DNA from: Ooceraea biroi
Taxonomy: Eukaryota; Arthropoda; Insecta; Hymenoptera; Formicidae
NCBI RefSeq assembly: GCF_003672135.1
Contig: NC_039514.1
Coordinates: 15,506,057-15,570,056, forward strand
Reading direction: 5' to 3'
Length of the DNA: 64,000 nt
Under the pieces are notes generated by a model, which ran no database searches, had not been told where the DNA came from, and was given only the letters and a program-made list of their open reading frames with translations. This document shows, one piece after another, positions 57,001 through 64,000 of the stretch (within the stretch, counting starts at the first letter, position 1; every line of letters starts with the position of its first letter). Position numbers and translations under genes: made by a program.

Positions 57001-59272
57001 TCTGATTTTTGCCCCGAATCGGTATCAGCTTTGGTTTTGGTTTCATTTTTTTCTCCATAAGTTCACACGCGTCGTGCTGCTCCGCAGACAAGGCATCGGC
57101 ATTCTGATCTGCAGCGTTGATAGACTCGGGCTTTAAATAACCATGAGCATCGAAACTGTTATGCGGTTTGTGATTTTTATAAATTCTCTCCGGCATCCTT
57201 TTACCGGCAATACATTGCCCGATGCTGAAATTTAGAGCGATTCTCTTAGATTCTATCAGATTGCAGGCTCTGACTTGTTGGATACTCGTCGTGGGCATGC
57301 TAAAGTTTCGACGATTCAGAAGAACATACAGGTCATCATCCGACACGTTCAGTCCTACCTGTTCGCAGAAATATCTAGCTTCATTCTCGTCCTCAAAACC
57401 AAGAATATCCATCATTTCGTACAATGGGAAAGCCGTCGAAGTACTTCTGCAGTAGGCTTTTATCATTATTGAAAAAGCCTTCAGTCTAACCTGGTTGAAA
57501 TACCTTAACAAAATGCAAGCCTTCAAGTATGTCGTTTCACGGACGAGTTTAAAGAATTTATAGTAATTATTCGAATCCAGTGAGAAGTATACTTTGATTG
57601 CAAATTGTACCTCTGGCGAATTTTGCACGTACTTCGGTAGCTGCTGCAAGTCGTACAGAAAATTACCATTGTTTAGATTTAGTAAAACAACGTACGCTCT
57701 AAATTCCGGCTCGTTCTCGCAGGTGATGCCCTTCATTCTCAGATCGTGATACATGTACTTCAAGGTCTGTAAGCATTTAGTCAAATTTTCCGAATTAATT
57801 TTCTTGTCGAATACGGACGCATCTTCGGCGCACAGTCTCTCCGAGGATATTATGTGAAATCTAGCACACTGCTCGACCAATTCGACGCTGTCCGCGCAGC
57901 ACAGTTCCTGCTGCGTGATGTCCTTTCTGATCCCTCTCATCCTGTCCCACAAGAAGTGATACCATTCTGCCAGATTTGTGCCCTCCTGCTCGCAAAGATC
58001 CGCTATTTCGTGCAGTAGGTAGCTCATGGTCATCTTCAAGGACTTCACCGGTCTTAACTCGTGTGGCATCGGTTCTTCCTGATCTGCGGAGGATCTTGAA
58101 TACTGCTTTATGGCCACCACGTGATTTACCTTGTACTCGTTTCCCTCCAATTGTTCGTACGGCGCAATTTGCCTCTGCGACTCGCGCATGAGACGTTCCT
58201 TTTCGGGACACATGTCGGGGCAGGTGCCACTCGTCACTTTAGCTGTCGCAAGCGAGGCTGGCTTGACACGTTTCAGTCTCATAAGACGATCCCTGGCCTC
58301 CAATATCTTGTATTTGTCCTCAGCTGTAAGAGCAGCCTGAAGTACTACATTTTCTAACTCCTCTATGGAAGTATTGGACAAAGGTTTGGCTAGTTGACCA
58401 TCGGAATCAAGCTTTTCAGTTTTCACAACCGCTTTCTCCAATTTTGACAGAGACTTGTCGGAAGACAGTGTCGTCTTCACGGACGACGCTTTAGTCTTTA
58501 ACGGCAACAACAAGCTTTTGTCGGATGCTTCGATTCTTTTGTTAGGATGCAGATTATATTCTAAATTTGTCATGGCTTTTAATTCAGATCTAATCTCATC
58601 GTTAGTTGCTTTGAGCAGGTTCGTTACTAAGTTCTTGTGCACATCTTTCTTCTTGGTTGGCAATTTCTCCAGTGGCTGTAGTTTTGTCCATTCTATATGA
58701 AACTCCTCATCCATGTAGTTGCCGCAATTTTTGTATGCTGTAATGGCTTCCTTCTTCGTTTTATAAGTCACCGTAATTGAACGTCTTCTTGGGCGAATAG
58801 TTATTTTCGCAATATTTCCAAATGACATGAAGAAATGTTGTGCTGCTGTCTTAGTCAACAAAGCTTTGGGCACATCCGAGCAAGTTATTGAATGATCTAT
58901 ATTGACCTTAGGGTTATGTGATTTGGCATTCTTTTTCAGTTCTTCAAACGCTCCCGTGTCCTTAAGAGCATTAGCAAATACATTAACTGTAGGTTTAAAC
59001 TTGGTGCTGGAATTTTTTGGCTTCTGCATGGTAGGCTTACTAGCTTCTAAATTAGCATGACTTTGATCATATTGCGAGATTATCATGGGTGCTGCAAAAG
59101 TAAACGTGTCCTTCCTCTTGCTGAATTGAACATCGAAAACGTGATCTGATCCTACGCCAAAGTTCACGATTGTTGGAGAATCGGATACGATACTCGGCTT
59201 GGAAAATACATAAGGGTTAGAGACTGCGTTCGTTTCCGGATCATCAATTTCCATTACGTCCGCTTTATCCAT
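54079..59272 (-). CDS. xmas: GANP / xmas, TREX-2 scaffold (SAC3 family)
   Basis: This large nuclear-pore-associated scaffold of TREX-2 acts in mRNA export. Three exons join in phase: 55167-59272, 54736-55017 and 54079-54634, giving 1647 residues. An N-terminal segment precedes an RRM-like domain (about residues 125-200, with VTYKTKKEAITAYKNCG). A Lys-rich linker leads to the SAC3/GANP domain (about 345-690, starting GTCPDMCPEKERLMRESQRQ). A low-complexity Ser/Asn/Lys region with repeated FPKKEE units follows, then a CID-like helical segment and a C-terminal MCM3AP-like region. The order matches insect xmas and vertebrate GANP. The start is the ATG at 59270-59272. Its neighbour 45 kb away, THOC1, belongs to the interacting THO complex, probably by coincidence. 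Confidence 0.94.
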
Positions 59273-60492
59273 CTTGATAGAATGTCACTTTTATTTTCCC
59301 GCACTGTATGTAAAAAATATAGCATTATCCAACATGATATGTATTAGAATTATGCAAAACACGAAAATAGTTTAATACGTACCACTTGGAAAATATTGGA
59401 CGAAACGTGTTGGCAATTCTTTTGTCTGCAAAATTAATTAATGAATTGCCAGTTATTTACTGATCTACAATCTGTCTTCACGTTTGTTAAACAAATCCGG
59501 AGTAACTTTGCTGTCCATTCAACACAAACGATTTCTTAAAACGTTGCAATTGGAACGTCGTCGAAAGTTGAACGCAGCTGGACGCACTTGCGCTGGTAAC
59601 TTACTGGAAAACATCCCTGACTGTTTTAAGGTGCCTTTTCATGCGGCGAATGATTTTTAGCGAGTAGCGAATAATTCGCCGCGAAGTGGCGAATAATTCG
59701 CCACGAATAGTTTGTGAGCGTCACATCTGTATGGTTGCATGTCAACAATAGTAAGAAAATATTATACATAGTTGTTTTGAAACATAGACATAGTAAGAAT
59801 AGACCGAGCGTGTTCTCAACTTGGCAGTGAATCACAGGTAGAAAAAGAGAGAAAGCAGGCGAAGGATTGCTCTCTCTCTCTCTCTCTAAGGAAAGAAGAG
59901 TGGGAGTAAGAGCGGAGAGTGGGGAAGACGCGAACAGAGAGAGAAAGAGATCCTCCACCTACTTTCCGTCCTTTTCTAGTTGTGCTTCACGTTTTGCGCT
60001 TCACGCTCGGTCTATTCTTACTATGTTTATGTTTTGAAATGCTTTTAAATATTCCTGGAGTGACCAGGGAATTTCTTCGCGATGGTGCTGCCATTTGCAC
60101 ATTAAAATGCTTTTTACAAAAATTTGGCAATTTGTACGCACAAAATTGCAGCGGCCACCACTCGGGATAAAATAAAGGAATATAATGAAGCTTTTAGAAG
60201 TGATTTTAGAAGCGTAATAAAAGAGAAAAGTATATGTGAAAATCTTGTACCTATACATACATTGTATCTTGTACCTATGCATACATACATGAGTTTCACA
60301 TATACTTTTCAGAAAGAAACTGTTGACATCGCCTGTATTTGTTTACCTTCTGCGTAGACGCAGCGGCGGAGAGAGTAGCAGAGAGTGATCAGATGCTTGT
60401 AAACAACAACTTTACTTTAATTTTGGGATAAACTGGAGGGTCAAAATGAAGGAAAACTATTTTTGCGGTATCCAGAATGTTTTTTTATTTAA
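59273..60492. promoter_or_regulatory. GANP upstream region with repeats, no further gene
   Basis: Bases to about 59640 are probably GANP 5' UTR and promoter. Beyond that lie short repeats of GCGAATAATTCGCC at 59645-59705, a GA-rich microsatellite at about 59835-59950, and an inverted repeat with arms at about 59774-59808 and 60007-60041 (core CACGCTCGGTCTATTCTTAC). None of it codes for a recognised protein. Confidence 0.45.
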
Positions 60493-60853
60493 GGGAATGC
60501 TGGAGTTGCTAGTGAACTATTTTTTCACTATAGCGATGGTAATTGCAGTTTCGAAAATTCTCTTTATTGCTTGTGCAGAATAAAAAATCCTTTTCCACGA
60601 ATGAAGTATAGATAGAAAGTCCGCTCTACAGGACTTTATATTCAAAATGGAAAAAAGTTAGAAAAGACAAATGCAAGTTTTTAACTTTTTTCCATTTTGA
60701 ATATAAAGTCCTGTAGAGCGGGCTTTCTTTCTATCTATGCTTCATTTGTGGAAAAGGATTTTTTATTCTGCACAAGCAATAAAGAGAATTTTCGAAACTG
60801 CAATTACCATCGCTATAGTGAAAAAATAGTTCACTAGCAACTCCAGCATCCCC
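60493..60853. mobile_element. Single TTAA-flanked hairpin element, same family as the array
   Basis: This 361-bp palindromic element is bounded by TTAA at 60489-60492 and 60854-60857, a clean 4-bp duplication. Its ends are GGGAATGCTGGAGTTG and CAACTCCAGCATCCCC. Its sequence matches the units at 23379-25929. TTAA targeting suggests mobilisation by a piggyBac- or Kolobok-type transposase; the GGG...CCC orientation fits Kolobok better. It encodes nothing. Confidence 0.9.
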
Positions 60854-60857
60854 TTAA

Positions 60858-62453
60858 GGTCGTCCTTCGTCTTGCAAAGTACATGTGTGGATACCGTGTG
60901 TTCCGCCCCCCTACGGGGGGCTCCACTACTGTTAAAAATAACCTAACCCAACCTAACCCCGATTGTACTTTATTTTTGTATGTGAAAATTTTCAAAACTC
61001 TAAATTAGCGAAAATAATTGAAAAATTTTTTTCTTGGAAACCATTAAAAAGCCGCATATAAAACCTTCACAATTGACCTTAATATGATGTCCTGAGACTA
61101 CCTGTAAAAGTGCATCAAAATCGGAAGGTGGGCCTTTCGGAAGTACAGCCTTTACTTATTCTAATGTGCTACTTTAATGTTTTTTTATTATCATTTATTA
61201 GAAATCCGGTATCCTATGTATACGATGGCCTTGATGTCCGTGCAGTCTGATGAATTTTTAAGTGCAAAAGTGCGTCGTCTGCAACCGGCTTAACAGGATT
61301 CAGTTGACGTTTTAAATGCTTCAGAACTCCTTCTATCCTGTTTCTTCTTTCAAATAAAAAGGATAGAAAGTGTTTTGACACATTTGGAGCATCAACGGAT
61401 CGCAGCCGCGTTTACGCAGGCGCGCGCGCGCGCGCGCATTCATTCGGTCAGTCGACCGTCGTACTTCGCAATTCGCGTCGTGACACGGTGGAGAGCGTAT
61501 TGTTGGTAGAATTATTTAATCGCATTGACAACACGATCGATCGATCGATCGATCGATTTATTGCCACAAGGCTTTTTCCTAAAGGAAGGAAAACGTCGGC
61601 AATCAATCGCGTGCGTGTTTTTGCGATGTCGGTAGCGACCGCGATCGCTCGATTGGTAAAATCACGACGTGAGCGTCGACGACGACCGTGCCACAACTAC
61701 ACCGCTGCGCGGGCAGCGAGCAAGATGGCGGCCGAATCAAAAGTCGCGCTCCGTTCGACGCTCGGCGGATAATGGTGGCCGGCGTCGGTGACGACGACGA
61801 CGACGAAACTCGCGCTACGCTGCTCGAGATGCCGGCCCGATGACGCGTGCCACGAAGTGCGACGAATATAATGCGCGCGAAACAACGAACGCGGAACGCC
61901 TCGTAAGGCGGCAGCGGCCAGGAAGAGTAGACTGACCAAGACGCGCCCGCCCGTCGATATCCGCCAGTGGCCATCGCTGTAACCATTTCCGCTCCCCTTC
62001 GAGTTTGAATTTCGTAACGGTCGTATCGGAGCAAGTGTCAAGCGTGTTCTGTCGGGCTCGTCCGAGCGCGCCTATACGCTATCGCGAGCGTGTGCGCGTC
62101 GTGCGGTGTCGTCCGGTTAGCTGTACGTTGCCGTACACGGCGTCTCCTCGCCTTCCGTGGTGAAACAGCTGCGGCGCCGAGACGACGGCGCACGTCACGC
62201 GTAAAGATCGCGTAGGCAGATCGCCGCGCGACAGTCGTCCAGCTTCGCCTAGTTGTCCACCCACACGCGCTCTGTCTCTATCTCTATCTGCCTCTCTCTC
62301 TTTCTCGCTCTAACCTCCCGCGTACTTGCTACGCGCCGCGTACATCCGCGCCCGCTAATTGAATGCAGTCATTTGCATTAACGTAACGCTGATGACAGAT
62401 CCACCTGCTGATTGGTACCTGCTACTGCGTCGTACATCCGCAACTGGATCACG
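60858..62453 (+). promoter_or_regulatory. CDC14 upstream region, CpG-rich promoter, no further gene
   Basis: From about 61400 the sequence is GC- and CpG-rich, with a (CG)n run at 61419-61438 and a (GATC)n run at about 61535-61556, consistent with the promoter and 5' UTR of CDC14. A short CCTAACCC-type motif lies at about 60936-60958. No protein-coding exon was recognised before 62454. Confidence 0.5.
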
Positions 62454-64000
62454 ATGGAGGACGCGAACGAGGTCTTGGTGTGCGCGGCTGAATTCATAAA
62501 AGGTAATCCGCGCTTTCCTCCAAATTTAGAGTCTATTTTTGATGATCGTGGAAAAAAGAGGATGCTCTCCGTGTAACTTGGACTTTTCATTTGTAATTTT
62601 CAGAGTATTGTGTAACTGTCTTTTTAAATAGTACAGGGTGTGCCAGAAAGATTCCTTTTATGTCAAAGCTGAGATGAGGAGTGTACATAAGTTTTCTCTG
62701 CGAATTTATTAGCATTTATATATTATTGTCTCTCTTTATGTTGAAGTATTTCTTTTAAAAAATTTACTACATTACATTTTTATGTACTTTATTGTGCTTT
62801 TAAAGTAATATTTATTCTTGTCAATTGGTCTTTGCAATTGCAATTATTTACTTTTGTAAATTTTGTACATTTTTTTAAATTGACCTGAAAATTAGTGTTA
62901 ATACTCCTATCTTTCTAATTAATTTTTTATCAAATTTTATAACCTACTAATGTATTTCTAATTGGAATTATATATTGTCTTACAACACACGCACTAATAT
63001 CAGCGTTCACTCTAATTGCCCTTTCTTCAATTTTTGACATTCTAAAGAGTGATAACTTCCTTTTATCAAATTTTATAATTGCATAATATTTTTTGTGAAA
63101 TAGAAAAAAGTAATCTTTTTTTTTTTAAGTTTTCCTCTAACTCCTAACAGAAGAATAATTTGCCTTTTCCAGATCGATTGTACTTTGTTACACTGAGAAC
63201 AACAATGAAACCAAAAAGTACTCCAAACACGCATTACTTCAGTATTGATAATGAGTTGATATATGAAAATTTTTACGCCGATTTTGGTCCCCTGAATCTG
63301 GCCATGCTGTACAGATACTGCCAAAAGGTCAACAAGAAATTAAAGGGTATTGCACTCAGCAAAAAGAAGCTTGTGCATTACACAACGATGGATTCGGAGA
63401 AAAGAGTCAATGCTGCATTCCTCATGGGAAGTTATGCGGTAATATAAATTCTTTTTCTATTTGTAGTAACTTTGTCATGTTTTGTGTCATGTTTCTTGCG
63501 AGTACCTTCTATATTGTAGAAAAAAAGATGCATGAACACTCTTTTATAAATATGTAAAAATGAGTCTAGACTCATTTTTAGTTTTTACTCATTTAGGAGA
63601 TGAAATGTGTCTAAAGAAATGTGTCTTGCGTAAATTTGATTCAGCCTGTAGTGTACATGAACTCTTGCTTGGAAGGACCTCCACAGCATGCTGGTAAAGT
63701 CTGGTTGGTTGTGCCGTGCAATAGCCTCTGTCTATAATTAGTTTATATATTTTGGTGTATCGGTATGTAAAAGAAATTGTTTCAGATGTAATTTACTGAT
63801 ACAAGAAAATCGTTTTATATTTTCAGATATTATACTGTAAGCGTACAGCACAAGAGGCTTACGAGTGTTTGACTAAAAGTCCGAATAGTCCTTCTTTCAT
63901 TATGTTCCGTGATGCCTCGATTGGACCACCGTGTTATCAAATATCGTTGAAGGACTGTCTAAGTGCTATATACAAGTGCCATCAACTTGGTTTCTTTAAT
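62454..64000 (+). CDS. cdc14: Dual-specificity phosphatase CDC14, 5' end, partial
   Basis: CDC14 reverses CDK phosphorylations during mitotic exit and cytokinesis. Exons 62454-62502, 63173-63438 and 63827-64000+ join in phase and encode about the first 163 residues. The window ends inside the third exon. Family blocks are AEFIKDRLYFVTLR, NTHYFSIDNELIYENFYADF, GPLNLAMLYRYC, and FRDASIGPP followed by KDCLSAIYKCHQLGFF. These cover the N-terminal DSP-like substrate-binding domain; the catalytic HCKAGLGR domain lies downstream of the window. The start ATG at 62454 is preceded by a long GC-rich leader. A truncated CAGGGTGTGCC element end lies in the first intron at about 62634. Confidence 0.93.

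Noticed and set aside
6532..59272. THOC1 and GANP as an mRNA-export gene cluster
   Set aside because: They are separated by 45 kb and many unrelated genes; co-occurrence in one window is best taken as chance.
61448..62264. Open frames in the CpG-rich region upstream of CDC14
   Set aside because: Arg/Ser-rich low-complexity translations on both strands, typical of a GC-rich promoter and 5' UTR.

Overview
The window looks like nuclear DNA of an insect, most likely a hymenopteran such as an ant. The genes have introns with GT-AG borders, the intergenic DNA is AT-rich, and the encoded proteins match conserved animal families. Inserted elements are of insect types: a mariner, Tc1/mariner-like elements with CAGGGTG termini and TA duplications, and TTAA-specific hairpin elements. 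Exon borders below were worked out by hand from splice sites, reading phase and family conservation. No alignment or transcript was available. Ten genes were reconstructed end to end with consistent phases, and two more run off the window edges. || Layout. 1-1354 (+): last exons of multiplexin (collagen XV/XVIII) with the endostatin domain, followed by a long 3' region holding several non-autonomous transposons. 6532-9292 (-): THO complex subunit 1. 14554-21086 (-): the HECT ubiquitin ligase Smurf, with a dead mariner in one intron. 22504-26135 (-): a broken malate-dehydrogenase-like gene interrupted by seven tandem copies of a 367-bp hairpin element. 27279-29351 (-): condensin subunit Barren/CAP-H. 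31313-36990 (-): meiotic OB-fold protein MEIOB/hold'em, its introns full of nested transposons. 37594-39306 (+): alpha-SNAP, divergent from MEIOB. 42932-44411 (+): an Aurora kinase, B-like. 44521-46812 (-): tRNA pseudouridine synthase Pus10, convergent with Aurora. 47548-48329 (-): an FBXO7/nutcracker-like protein whose F-box looks cut short. 50568-51581 (+): UBIAD1/heix prenyltransferase. 54079-59272 (-): GANP/xmas, the TREX-2 scaffold. 62454-64000 (+): start of the phosphatase CDC14, which continues past the window. || The genes are ordinary conserved housekeeping, cell-division and mRNA-export genes (THO and TREX-2, condensin, Aurora, CDC14). They do not form an operon-like pathway and nothing suggests they were brought together for a shared function. 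The unusual part is the mobile DNA: (i) the 367-bp tandem hairpin array, where two of seven units carry the central loop inverted; (ii) three different element families sharing CCCAG...CTGGG ends, one with two nearly identical copies 33 kb apart; (iii) two 761-bp elements that keep only the first and last parts of a transposase; and (iv) nested insertions inside MEIOB and upstream of UBIAD1. I did not find a convincing new multi-gene system.
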